64,000 bases of DNA. Source: Nakamurella flava (GTDB lineage Bacteria; Actinomycetota; Actinomycetes; Mycobacteriales; Nakamurellaceae). The stretch spans positions 124,001-188,000 of the forward strand of contig NZ_SZZH01000005.1 of assembly GCF_005298075.1 (NCBI RefSeq), in the 5' to 3' direction. The translations under genes were made by a program, and so were the position numbers. Below, one piece after another: positions 16,328-24,390 of the stretch (position 1 is its first letter; each line of letters begins with the position of its first letter). The notes beneath the pieces were generated by a model. It made no database searches, was not told where the DNA came from, and saw only the letters and a program-made list of their open reading frames with translations.

Positions 16328-18050
16328 CGGTCCGTCGCCGGTACACCCGCGCTTCCCACGGCTGCAGGGACAGCCGCGGCTGCGACGGCTCGGGCGACGG
16401 GGCGTTGGTCAGCAGCACCTCGGCGCGTTCCCATTCGGCGGCGTCCGGGATCTGATCGGCCACCGCCGTCTCATTCGACATGTTGGCGAGCACGAGCAGA
16501 GCAGTACCCGGTTCGGACCGGACGAACGCGTAGATCTGGTCGTGATCGGCCAGCAACATGGTGAAATCGCCGGTGGCCACCACCTTTTCGGTATGCCGGA
16601 GTTCGATGACCCGCCGGTAGTGGGCGAAGACCGAATCCTCGTCGTCGATCTGGGCGGATGCGTTGATCTCGGTGTGGTTCGGGTTCACCGCGATCCACGG
16701 CGTACCGGTGGTGAACCCGGCGTTGGCCGAATCGTCCCACTGCACCGGGGTTCTCGCGTTGTCCCGGCCCATGTACCGCAGCGCCTTCAGGACGTCCTCG
16801 GGGTCCTCACCGTGTCCGGTCGCCTCGGCGTAATGGTTGAGCGACTCGATGTCCCGGAAGTCGCCGATCCCGCCGAACGGGAAGTTGGTCATGCCCAGCT
16901 CTTCGCCCTGATAGACGTACGGCGTCCCGCGGTGCAGGTGCAGCACGGTGGCCAGGCACTTGGCCGACCGCACCCGGTGCTCCGGTGCGTCACTGCCGTA
17001 GCGGGAGACCGCCCGCGGCTGGTCGTGGTTGTTCCAGTACAGGCTGTTCCAGCCGACCTCAGCCAGACCGGCCTGCCAGCGACCCAGCGACGCCTTGACG
17101 TCGGTGAGCCGCAGCGGCTGGACGTCCCACTTTCCGCCCGGGCCCTGATCGAGCGTGACGTGCTCGAACTGGAAGACCATGTCGACCTCGGCCCGCGCGG
17201 GATCGGTGTACCTGATCGCCTCGTCGATCGTCACACCCGGCATCTCCCCGACCGTCAGGAACTGGCCGTCCCGTCCGGCGAACACCTCGCGGTTCATCTC
17301 GGCCAGGTACTCGTGGATCCGCGGGCCATCGGTGAACAGCGGCGTTCCATCGCCGTACAGGCCGTGCGACACGACCCCGTCCGGCAGGCTGCCGTCCGGC
17401 TGCACGGCCTTGGAGATCATGTTGATGACGTCCATCCGGAAGCCGTCGACCCCGCGGTCCAGCCACCAGCGCATCATCGCGTAGACCGCCTCGCGGACCT
17501 CCCGGTTCTCCCAATTGAGGTCGGGCTGCTTTTTCGAGAACAGGTGCAGGTAGTACTCGCCGGTCGACTCGTCCCATTCCCAGGCCGAGCCGGAGAAGAA
17601 CGACCCCCAGTTCGTCGGCTCCGCCCCCGGGTCGCCACCGGTCATCCCTTCCCGCGGCGGGCGCCACCAGTACCAGTCGCGCTTCGGGTCGTCCTTGCTC
17701 CGACGGGCCTGCTGAAACCAGGCGTGCTCGTCCGAGGTGTGGTTGACCACCAGGTCCATCACCAGCTTGATGCCCCGCTCGTGCAGCGCCGCGAGCAACT
17801 GATCGAAGATCTCCAGCGAGCCGAAGACCGGCTCGATGTCCTGGAAGTCGCTGATGTCATACCCCGCGTCGTCCTGCGGGGACGGATACACCGGCGACAG
17901 CCAGACCACGTCCACCCCCAACCGGGCCAGGTGGTCGACCTTGGCCAGGATGCCCCCCAGGTCACCGATGCCATCCCCGTCGGAGTCCGCGAAGCTCCGC
18001 GGGTAGATCTGGTAGACGACGGCCGATTGCCACCACTGGGGTTCAGTCAC
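16320..18050 (-). CDS. GH13 oligo-1,6-glucosidase / alpha-glucosidase
   Basis: Cytoplasmic glycoside hydrolase of family 13, 576 residues, with a TIM barrel and a C-terminal beta domain. The catalytic triad is visible: nucleophile Asp207 in FRMDVIN, acid/base Glu269 in TVGEMPG and Asp343 in NNHDQPR; the N-terminal block VVYQIYPRSF is typical. The Val directly after the nucleophile Asp is associated with alpha-1,6 (isomaltose-type) specificity in this subfamily, so oligo-1,6-glucosidase is favoured over maltase; trehalose-6-phosphate hydrolase is possible. The GTG at 18050 starts just before the conserved block. It overlaps the cinA-like gene downstream. No sugar transporter is adjacent. Confidence 0.9.
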   Translation of the reverse strand: MTEPQWWQSAVVYQIYPRSFADSDGDGIGDLGGILAKVDHLARLGVDVVWLSPVYPSPQDDAGYDISDFQDIEPVFGSLEIFDQLLAALHERGIKLVMDLVVNHTSDEHAWFQQARRSKDDPKRDWYWWRPPREGMTGGDPGAEPTNWGSFFSGSAWEWDESTGEYYLHLFSKKQPDLNWENREVREAVYAMMRWWLDRGVDGFRMDVINMISKAVQPDGSLPDGVVSHGLYGDGTPLFTDGPRIHEYLAEMNREVFAGRDGQFLTVGEMPGVTIDEAIRYTDPARAEVDMVFQFEHVTLDQGPGGKWDVQPLRLTDVKASLGRWQAGLAEVGWNSLYWNNHDQPRAVSRYGSDAPEHRVRSAKCLATVLHLHRGTPYVYQGEELGMTNFPFGGIGDFRDIESLNHYAEATGHGEDPEDVLKALRYMGRDNARTPVQWDDSANAGFTTGTPWIAVNPNHTEINASAQIDDEDSVFAHYRRVIELRHTEKVVATGDFTMLLADHDQIYAFVRSEPGTALLVLANMSNETAVADQIPDAAEWERAEVLLTNAPSPEPSQPRLSLQPWEARVYRRRTDG

Positions 18051-18087
18051 GCGCCCGAACCTAGGGTGTCGCCCCACCTGATGCACG

Positions 18088-18146
18088 CCGACTTGTCATA
18101 CCCGCATGACGATCCGCGGCCCGGAGATGCGGGTATGACAAGTCGG
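18088..18146. repeat. Palindrome family 1, copy A (20-bp arms)
   Basis: CCGACTTGTCATACCCGCAT at 18088-18107 and its exact reverse complement at 18127-18146, with a 19-base loop. The same 16-base arm core recurs at 19200-19252 and 32249-32301. This copy lies between the glucosidase start and the DUF559 gene and marks the left end of a cassette. Confidence 0.9.
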
Positions 18147-18234
18147 CCGGCGGGCCTGGGGACAGCTCGCTCGAAATGCCCCGAAATGTGAACACCTGAC
18201 GGGCGGGACGACCGGACGGCTGCACCCTGCCGTC

Positions 18235-19182
18235 ATGCCTGCTCGACAGCCACTCCCCGACCATCTGCACTCGACCCTGTTCGGGCCGGGCTCGGTGGGT
18301 CTCGGTCGAGGTCGGCTCGCCGGACCCGACCTGCTCCGCCCCCACCATGGGGTGCGGGTCAGCCGGGGCGGGCCGCTCGACCCCGCCACGCTCGAGCCCA
18401 CCGAGGCGCTGCGCCTGCGGTGCCGACTCGCTCTGCACGTCCTGGGCACCGGCGCGTTCGTCGACGGCATCACGGCCGCACGGATCTGGCCGCTGCCCCT
18501 CCCGGATCAGCCCCGACCTGGCGAAGCACTGCACCTGAGCGTCTGGATCCCCGAGCGGGCGACCCGCCGGCCGGGGATCTTCGGTCGACAGATCAGCGAA
18601 GAACATGCGCGCACCGTCATCCGCCACGGGCTCCTGACGATCGACGCCGCGGCGCTCTTCTGCCACCTCGGACTGTTCCTGTCCGTCCCGGATCTGACCG
18701 CGGTGGGGGATGCCCTCGTGCTGGACCCGCGCGTCCCCGAACCCGGACGTCCGTACATCTCCCTCCCCGCGTTGACCGAACGGGTCGGCTGGTACCGCGG
18801 CCGGGGGAAACGCGCCGCCGCGACGGCACTGGAACTCATCCGACCGGGCGCCGAGTCACGTCCGGAGACGCTCCTGCGTCTGCACCTCGTCGCCGCCGGA
18901 CTCCCGGAGCCGACCGTCAACCGGGACATCACGACCGGCGACGGACGCTTCGTCGCCCGGGGAGACCTCGTCTATCAGCCGTGGCGCGTGATCGTCGAGT
19001 ACGACGGCGACCACCACCGGGTGGACCGAGGCCAATGGGAATCCGACATCGTCCGCCAGGAGCGCCTGGTCGCTGCCGGCTGGACGGTGATCCGGGTGAC
19101 CGCGCGATCATTCTTCGGTGACCCGACCGGGGTCACGGGGCGCGTGCGTCAGGCGCTACTCGCATCCGGATGGACGCCGTGA
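18235..19182 (+). CDS. DUF559 / Vsr-like endonuclease domain protein (cassette 1)
   Basis: Protein of 315 residues with an AbiEi-like N-terminal/middle region and a C-terminal PD-(D/E)XK nuclease fold of the DUF559/Vsr type. Probable active-site residues are Glu211 (RPETLLR), Asp244 (ARGDLVY) and Glu255 in the VEYDGDHH motif. Such proteins are frequent in actinobacteria and have no established function; nicking or cleaving DNA is the inferred activity. A clear paralogue lies at 23205-24173. The gene is enclosed by two palindromes (18088-18146 and 19200-19252), the second only 17 bases past the stop. The ATG at 18235 has no strong ribosome site. Confidence 0.75.
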   Translation: MPARQPLPDHLHSTLFGPGSVGLGRGRLAGPDLLRPHHGVRVSRGGPLDPATLEPTEALRLRCRLALHVLGTGAFVDGITAARIWPLPLPDQPRPGEALHLSVWIPERATRRPGIFGRQISEEHARTVIRHGLLTIDAAALFCHLGLFLSVPDLTAVGDALVLDPRVPEPGRPYISLPALTERVGWYRGRGKRAAATALELIRPGAESRPETLLRLHLVAAGLPEPTVNRDITTGDGRFVARGDLVYQPWRVIVEYDGDHHRVDRGQWESDIVRQERLVAAGWTVIRVTARSFFGDPTGVTGRVRQALLASGWTP

Positions 19183-19199
19183 CCCGACGGGTGCAGCCC

Positions 19200-19252
19200 A
19201 CTTGTCATACCCGCACCTTCCGGCGGATCGGGAGCATGCGGGTATGACAAGT
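19200..19252. repeat. Palindrome family 1, copy B (16-bp arms)
   Basis: ACTTGTCATACCCGCA at 19200-19215 and its exact complement at 19237-19252, loop of 21 bases. It begins 17 bases after the DUF559 stop and precedes the DAG-kinase-like gene by 59 bases. The loop differs from copies A and C while the arm core is conserved. Confidence 0.9.
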
Positions 19253-19311
19253 CGGCCGCATGCGAATGCCGCGGCCGGACCGACGCCGCCGATGACCTAG
19301 CGTCACCGGAT

Positions 19312-20634
19312 ATGAGCGACAAGACGCCGGTGACGACGTCCGCACGGGTGTTGGCGATCACGGCGCTGGTCTGTTTCGCGGCCGCCGCCGTTGTCCTGAT
19401 CCAGGCCTCCGGGGTGCTCGGGCTGTGGTTGCTGGTGGTCGGGGCGCTCAGCGCGACGCTGCTGGTCGTCGGCGGGTACTACGTCCTCACCTGCCGGGGC
19501 GTCGCCCGGGTTGTCGGGCTCGTCCTGATGGTGGCTGCCCTCGTCGGCACCGTCGCCCTGTTCGTCGGCCGCGAATCACTGATCACTGCAGTCCTGGTGA
19601 TCGTGCTGGTGCTGGCCGGGGGCACGGCGGCCCGGGCCGCGCTGCGCAAACCGGACTTCCGCTGGATGCCGGAGACCGCCGTCTCCCCACCGAGCCGGCC
19701 CTACCTGGTCATGAACCCGCGGTCGGGTGGCGGGAAGGTCGGCAAATTCGACATGGTCGCCAAGGCCAAGGCCCTGGGCGCCGACGTCGCCCTGCTCGAC
19801 GGTCCCGACGAGATCGACGTCGGTGAACTCGCCCGCCAGGCTGTACGGGACGGCGCCGACCTGCTCGGCGTGGCCGGCGGCGACGGTACCCAGGCCCTCG
19901 TCGCCGCGGTCGCCGTCGAGCACGACCTGCCGTTCGTCGTGTTGCCCGCCGGCACCCGCAACCACCTGGCCATGGATCTCGGGCTGGACCGCAACGACCC
20001 CAGTACCGCCCTCGCCGCGCTCACCGACGCGGTGGAGATCCGAATCGACATGGGCTATCTCGGGGACGAGCGCCGCCCGTTCGTCAACACGGCCTCATTC
20101 GGTGCGTACGCCGAGATCGTCCAGAACCCGGAGTACCGGGACCGCAAGGGCAGCACCATCCTGACGATGCTGCCCGACCTGCTGCAGGACAAGGAGGTGC
20201 AGCCGCAGGTGTCCGTCCGACGGGGCAACCGCTGGGTCGTGCTGCACCACCGGCAGGTCGTCCTCGTCAGCAACAACCCGTACAGCGGCGTCGGCCGTCG
20301 CGACCGGCTCGACCGGGGCGTGCTGGGGGTCGTGGCCGGAGCGATCGGGGGTCCGGCCGACGCGATACGCCTGCCCTGGCAGTGGCTGCTCGGCCGGCGC
20401 ACCGCGCCGGTGCAGACCGTCGTGACGCAGCAGGTGCGGGTCGACTCGGATCGGGACGAGATGCCTGTCGGCCTGGACGGTGAAGCGATCATGCTTCCCG
20501 CCCCGGTCGTCTGCACCATCGAGCCGCGCGCGTTGCGGATCCGGCTGCCGAAGGACCGGCCCGGCGTCCCGCCACCCCCACCGGTGATCCGCTGGCGGAG
20601 GCTCTGGAACCTCGCCCTCGGACGGACGCCCTGA
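19312..20634 (+). CDS. Diacylglycerol kinase catalytic-domain membrane protein
   Basis: Lipid kinase-like protein of 440 residues. Three to four N-terminal membrane helices (about 12-105) are followed by a DAG kinase/sphingosine kinase catalytic domain with the nucleotide-binding signatures MNPRSGGGK (about 134-142), VAGGDGT and LPAGTRNHLAMDLGL. It would phosphorylate a lipid or isoprenoid alcohol at the inner face of the membrane; the substrate is not evident. The fusion of several membrane helices to the catalytic domain is seen in actinobacterial relatives. The gene is single, with palindrome B upstream and an iron-regulated gene downstream. Confidence 0.85.
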   Translation: MSDKTPVTTSARVLAITALVCFAAAAVVLIQASGVLGLWLLVVGALSATLLVVGGYYVLTCRGVARVVGLVLMVAALVGTVALFVGRESLITAVLVIVLVLAGGTAARAALRKPDFRWMPETAVSPPSRPYLVMNPRSGGGKVGKFDMVAKAKALGADVALLDGPDEIDVGELARQAVRDGADLLGVAGGDGTQALVAAVAVEHDLPFVVLPAGTRNHLAMDLGLDRNDPSTALAALTDAVEIRIDMGYLGDERRPFVNTASFGAYAEIVQNPEYRDRKGSTILTMLPDLLQDKEVQPQVSVRRGNRWVVLHHRQVVLVSNNPYSGVGRRDRLDRGVLGVVAGAIGGPADAIRLPWQWLLGRRTAPVQTVVTQQVRVDSDRDEMPVGLDGEAIMLPAPVVCTIEPRALRIRLPKDRPGVPPPPPVIRWRRLWNLALGRTP

Positions 20635-20673
20635 CGTGACCGGACCGTGATCGGCCCATGGATCGCATGGGAG

Positions 20674-20692
20674 GAAGGTTAGGTTAACCTCA
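20674..20692. promoter_or_regulatory. IdeR/DtxR-type iron box
   Basis: GAAGGTTAGGTTAACCTCA matches about 15 of 19 positions of the DtxR/IdeR consensus and ends 5 bases before the ATG at 20698. Iron-loaded IdeR would block initiation of the siderophore-binding lipoprotein gene. The closeness to the ATG suggests a short or absent leader. Confidence 0.75.
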
Positions 20693-20697
20693 CCCGT

Positions 20698-21771
20698 ATG
20701 CCGTCCTCCTACCGCTTCCCTCGACTCCGCACCGCGGTCGCCGTGGCTGCCGCCGGGGCCATCGCCCTGGCCCTGTCCGCCTGTGGCGGTGGCTCGACCA
20801 CCGCCTCCAGCACGACCTCCAGCGCGGCGGCCTCGAGCGCCGCCTCCGGCTCGAACACGCCGGCCGCCAGCGGCTTCCCGGTCACCATCACCCACGCGTT
20901 CGGTGAGACCACCATCGACTCAGCCCCCGAGCGGGTCGCGTCCTGGGGCTGGGGATCCGCCGACGCGGCCCTCGCTCTGGACGTCGTCCCGGTCGCCATC
21001 GCGCAGCAGACCTACGGCGGCAACGCCGACGGCGTGCTCCCCTGGGTCGCCGACAAGCTGACCGCGCTCGGCGCCGCGACGCCGGCGCTGCTGCCGAATA
21101 ACGGCACCGACGCCCCCATCGAGCAGATCCTGGCGGCCAAGCCGGACGTTCTGCTCGCCCAGTACTCCGGGCTCACCCAGGTCGAGTACGACCGATTGAC
21201 GCAGGCCAGGGTCAAGGTCGTCGCCTACCCGGACAAGCCGTGGTCGACGCCGTGGCGGGACGTCGTCACCATCACCGGGCAGGTCCTGGGCAAGACCGCC
21301 GAGGCCGAGACGGTGTTGAAGAACATCGACTCCGAGATCGCCCAGCGCGCCTCGGCCAACCCGGAGTTCGCCGGCAAGTCGATGGCCGCCGCCCTGTACT
21401 CGGGTGGCTCGCTGTACGTGTACACGCCGGCCGACCCGCGGGTGCAGTTCACCCAGGACCTCGGGTTCACCACCCCGGACAGCGTGACCAGCCTCGACAC
21501 CAAGGAGGCCAGCTTCTACTTCACCCTGGCCCCCGAGCAGTTCGGCTCGCTGGACGCCGACGTGCTGCTGATGTACGGGGCCACCGACGACGAGGTCAAC
21601 ACCTTCCTCGCCTCCCCCGAGGCCAAGCTGTTGCCGCAGGTCAACGGCGGCAAGATCGCCAAGGTCACCGGCGAGTCCGAGGTCTCCTCCGTCTCGCCGC
21701 CGACCGCCCTGTCCCTCACGTGGGGCATGGACAAGTTCGTCGACGACATCAAGGCCGGCCTGGCCTCCTGA
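20698..21771 (+). CDS. Fe(III)-siderophore ABC transporter binding lipoprotein
   Basis: Substrate-binding lipoprotein of the FepB/FhuD/BtuF class, 357 residues. A signal peptide ends in a lipobox (LSACGGG), followed by a low-complexity Ala/Ser/Thr linker (about 30-60) and the helical-backbone binding fold (PERVASWGWG, IEQILAAKPDVLL). It would capture ferric siderophore outside the membrane for an ABC importer. No permease or ATPase gene accompanies it here. An IdeR-like box directly upstream indicates repression by iron. A strong palindromic terminator follows the stop. Confidence 0.92.
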   Translation: MPSSYRFPRLRTAVAVAAAGAIALALSACGGGSTTASSTTSSAAASSAASGSNTPAASGFPVTITHAFGETTIDSAPERVASWGWGSADAALALDVVPVAIAQQTYGGNADGVLPWVADKLTALGAATPALLPNNGTDAPIEQILAAKPDVLLAQYSGLTQVEYDRLTQARVKVVAYPDKPWSTPWRDVVTITGQVLGKTAEAETVLKNIDSEIAQRASANPEFAGKSMAAALYSGGSLYVYTPADPRVQFTQDLGFTTPDSVTSLDTKEASFYFTLAPEQFGSLDADVLLMYGATDDEVNTFLASPEAKLLPQVNGGKIAKVTGESEVSSVSPPTALSLTWGMDKFVDDIKAGLAS

Positions 21772-21784
21772 CCCCCACCCGGAG

Positions 21785-21830
21785 AACGCAGAACGCCGTC
21801 ACGGAGCTCTCCGTGACGGCGTTCTGCGTT
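21785..21830. terminator. Strong bidirectional terminator, 22-bp perfect stem
   Basis: The segment 21785-21806 (AACGCAGAACGCCGTC then ACGGAG) pairs exactly with 21809-21830, followed by TTTTCC. It lies between the convergent siderophore-binding and MscS genes, 13 bases past the former's stop and 18 before the latter's, and should end both transcripts. Confidence 0.9.
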
Positions 21831-21848
21831 TTCCGTTCGGTGGGCCGG

Positions 21849-23090
21849 TCAGGGGCGGGAGAACTCCTTGGCCCGCTCCTCGGCCTGCCGGCTGCCGGTG
21901 AACAGCCCCATCGTCTGGGTGGACTCGGATTCCCCGGTGCCGCGGCGCCGGCTGCTCGGGTCGGAAGCGGTCTTCTCGAAACGGCCCATCGGCTCGGCCG
22001 AACCGTTCGTCTGCGCCTGGTCCTCGGCGGTGACGACCTGGGTGCGGAGCCGCGGCAGCGCCTCCGGGTGATTGCGCTGGATGAACTCGACCAGCGCCTC
22101 CCGCACCTCACAGCGCAGGTCCCACACCGTCGGTCCGTCCTTGGCCGACACCAGGATGCGCAGTCGCACGAACGAGCCGACGGCGTCGGTGACCTGCAGG
22201 ACACCGGTCCGGCCGTCCCAGATCTGCGACGCCTGCAGCGTGCGGTCCAGGTGCACCCGCAACTCGTCCACCGGCACCCGCCAGTCGACGTCCATCTCGA
22301 CGGCCCCCAGCACCGCGGACTCCTTGCGGGTCCAGTTCTGGAACGGCGTGGACGTGAAGTACGTCGACGGCAGGATCAGCCGACGGTCGTCCCAGACCTT
22401 CACCACGACGTACGTCAGGGTGATCTCCTCGATGCGGCCCCACTCCTTCTCGACGACCACCACGTCGTCGACGCGGATGGCGTCGGTGAACGCCAGTTGC
22501 AGGCCGGCGAACAGGTTCGACAGGGACGACTGGGCGGCCAGACCGGCCACGATGCCCAGCACACCGGCCGAAGCCAGGATCGTCGCCCCGGCCTGACGGG
22601 CGCCCGGCAGGGTCAGCAGCATGGTGGCCAGGACGAGCACCACGATCACCGCGACCACGACCCGGCGCAGCAGGATCACCTGCGTCTGCACCCGGCGGGC
22701 CTTCCGGTTGTCGACGACGTCGACCGGGAAGCGGGCCAGGGTGAGGTCCTGGGCCACGAACGCGACCACGGCGAGCAGCCAGCCGCAGACGGCCAGGACG
22801 GCCAGACCGGTGATGGTCAGGATCGTGTCCTGCCAGCCGGCCAGGGCGGTCGTCGCGGCGATCAGCTGTCGAGCGGCGATCAGCGCGAACAGCAGCCGGA
22901 ACGGGACCCGGGCGCGGCGGGTCGCCTCGACCGCGATGTCCCAGCGGCGCGCGATGCGCCGGATGATCAGGCCCAGGATCCAGGCGGCGGCGAAGCCGCC
23001 CACCACGGCGGCGAGCAGGAACAGGGAGAACCACGCGAGCGGAGCGTCACCGGTGTCGGTCGGCAAGGTGGCCAGAAGGTCGACGGACAT
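21849..23090 (-). CDS. MscS-family mechanosensitive ion channel
   Basis: Small-conductance mechanosensitive channel family protein of 413 residues. About four hydrophobic helices occupy the first 200 residues; the pore-lining helix is Gly/Ala-rich (ASAGVLGIVAGLAAQ) and leads into the beta domain (VDDVVVVEKEWGRIEEITL, WDDRRLILPSTYF). The last 60 residues are polar and variable. The family releases solutes on hypo-osmotic shock. It is a single gene on the minus strand, convergent with the siderophore-binding gene. Confidence 0.92.
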   Translation of the reverse strand: MSVDLLATLPTDTGDAPLAWFSLFLLAAVVGGFAAAWILGLIIRRIARRWDIAVEATRRARVPFRLLFALIAARQLIAATTALAGWQDTILTITGLAVLAVCGWLLAVVAFVAQDLTLARFPVDVVDNRKARRVQTQVILLRRVVVAVIVVLVLATMLLTLPGARQAGATILASAGVLGIVAGLAAQSSLSNLFAGLQLAFTDAIRVDDVVVVEKEWGRIEEITLTYVVVKVWDDRRLILPSTYFTSTPFQNWTRKESAVLGAVEMDVDWRVPVDELRVHLDRTLQASQIWDGRTGVLQVTDAVGSFVRLRILVSAKDGPTVWDLRCEVREALVEFIQRNHPEALPRLRTQVVTAEDQAQTNGSAEPMGRFEKTASDPSSRRRGTGESESTQTMGLFTGSRQAEERAKEFSRP

Positions 23091-23170
23091 GACTCCACCG
23101 TGCCCATTCGGGCGGGGGAGCTGAACCCGAACGGGGCGTGAGATGTCTCATCGCAACCCCTCCCCCCCCG

Positions 23171-23235
23171 CCATCGAGAAGACGCTTGTGTCGCGCTGAT
23201 CGCGTCACCGGGCAGCACAAGCGTCCTCTCGATGG
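23171..23235. repeat. Palindrome family 2, copy D
   Basis: CCATCGAGAAGACGCTTGTG at 23171-23190 faces CACAAGCGTCCTCTCGATGG at 23216-23235 (19 of 20 paired), loop 25 bases. It contains the stop codon of the second DUF559 gene and part of its last ten codons. Confidence 0.88.
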
Positions 23236-24173
23236 GAGCCTGGTGGCCAACCGCCCTGGCGAAGCGCAGTCGCCACGCGGAGAACCGTGAGATCCGGCGT
23301 CACGAACAAGTCCCGCGACAGCACGCGAACCACCCGCCAGCCCAACGCGGCGAGTTCCTCCAACCGCCGGACGTCCTTCTCGAACTGCGCTCGCGACGTG
23401 CGGTGCTGGTCGCCGTCGTACTCCACGACGACCCGCCACTGCCGGTCGAGCAGATCGCAGCGCGCGACGAACCGCCCGACCCCGTCGCGGACCACGCCGT
23501 TGACCTCCGGTTCCGGCAGGGACGCGTCGCCCAACCGCAGGCGAAGCAACGTCTCCGGCCGGGACTCGGCACCAGGCCGCAGCAAGGTGAGCGCGGCGAC
23601 AGCGCGGCGCTTCCCTCGTCCCCGGAAGCCGTGGACCCGGTCCGCCAGCTCCTCGACAGTCAGCCAGGGGCGATCGTCGTCCCAGGACCGCACCGCAGGC
23701 GTCAACGCCATCGCATCTCCCACGGCAACGAGGTCTGGCACCAACAGCACCGCGCTCAGCTGGCAAAACAGCGTTCCGGCGTCGACCATAGGCATGCCCT
23801 GCCGCATCACGACGCGAGCCCGCGGATCGTGCAGGACGTGGCCGCGGATCCCCGTCGCACGGCTGGCGCGGCCCGGGAGACGCACCGCGACGTCGACGGG
23901 CCCACCATCGAGCGGCGTCGGAATCGGCACGGGCCACCAGTGGGCCGCGCTCAGGTGACTGAGCACGGCGTCCCCGTTCCCGGTGGCGGACACCGAGGCG
24001 AGCGCGGCCAGGCAACGAGCCCGAAAGGTGTCGGCGCTCTCGTCCCGTACGAAGCGCACCCCTCGAAAAGGCCGCTGCAGGTGCGGATGCTCGAGCTCGA
24101 AGCGGGTCAGCCCCGCCGCACGGCCTTGAGCCACCGTGAAGGCGCTGGCCTGCAGGTCCTGCCGGATCGGCAC
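23205..24173 (-). CDS. DUF559 / Vsr-like endonuclease domain protein (cassette 2)
   Basis: Paralogue of the 18235-19182 protein, 322 residues from the GTG at 24173. The N-terminus resembles AbiEi-type winged-helix regions (RQDLQASAFTVAQGRAAGL). The C-terminal DUF559 nuclease core has Glu207 (RPETLLR), Asp240 (ARCDLL) and Glu251 in VEYDGDQH. The last ten residues (SHREDACAAR) and the stop are encoded by palindrome D, so the protein runs into the repeat. Other in-frame starts are a GTG at 24191 and an ATG at 24260; the last lies inside palindrome E, so the frame could span exactly from repeat to repeat. Function is not known; DNA cleavage is inferred. Confidence 0.72.
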   Translation of the reverse strand: MPIRQDLQASAFTVAQGRAAGLTRFELEHPHLQRPFRGVRFVRDESADTFRARCLAALASVSATGNGDAVLSHLSAAHWWPVPIPTPLDGGPVDVAVRLPGRASRATGIRGHVLHDPRARVVMRQGMPMVDAGTLFCQLSAVLLVPDLVAVGDAMALTPAVRSWDDDRPWLTVEELADRVHGFRGRGKRRAVAALTLLRPGAESRPETLLRLRLGDASLPEPEVNGVVRDGVGRFVARCDLLDRQWRVVVEYDGDQHRTSRAQFEKDVRRLEELAALGWRVVRVLSRDLFVTPDLTVLRVATALRQGGWPPGSHREDACAAR

Positions 24174-24257
24174 GGGCTGGCAGGGCGGCACACATCGCAG
24201 CGTCGCAGTTCCGGAAGACGCCGCCGCAGTTGTCCACACCACGCGGGTTCTCACCCT

Positions 24258-24320
24258 CATCGAGAGGACGCTTGTGCTGCGGTGAGGGCCTGCCAGAGCA
24301 GCACGAGCGTCCTCTCGATG
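24258..24320. repeat. Palindrome family 2, copy E (23-bp arms)
   Basis: The arm starting CATCGAGAGGACGCTTGTGC at 24258-24280 pairs with 24298-24320 with one G-T wobble, loop 17 bases. It lies between the DUF559 gene and the FGGY kinase gene; an in-frame ATG of the former is within its left arm. Confidence 0.88.
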
Positions 24321-24390
24321 CGGGGTTCGACGCGTCGGAAACGAACGACCCCGCTCAGCGGCGACCGGGCCGGCACGATCCAATGGGGCC

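Larger units (their letters stand above)
18088..19255. mobile_element. Candidate palindrome-flanked DUF559 cassette 1
   Basis: A 1.17-kb unit made of palindrome A, one DUF559 nuclease gene and palindrome B. Because each end is a palindrome, the unit is bounded by 19-bp terminal inverted repeats (CCGACTTGTCATACCCGCA at 18088-18106, its complement at 19237-19255). A second unit of the same size and layout but with different palindromes lies at 23171-24320. I see no clear target duplication. That it is mobile is inference. Confidence 0.4.
23171..24320. mobile_element. Candidate palindrome-flanked DUF559 cassette 2
   Basis: A 1.15-kb unit: palindrome D, a DUF559 gene (minus) and palindrome E. 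The outer ends form terminal inverted repeats (CATCGAGA-GACGCT-GTG), and CCCCG lies just outside on both sides in inverted orientation. Size and layout match cassette 1, although the palindromes differ in sequence. Mobility is inferred. Confidence 0.4.
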
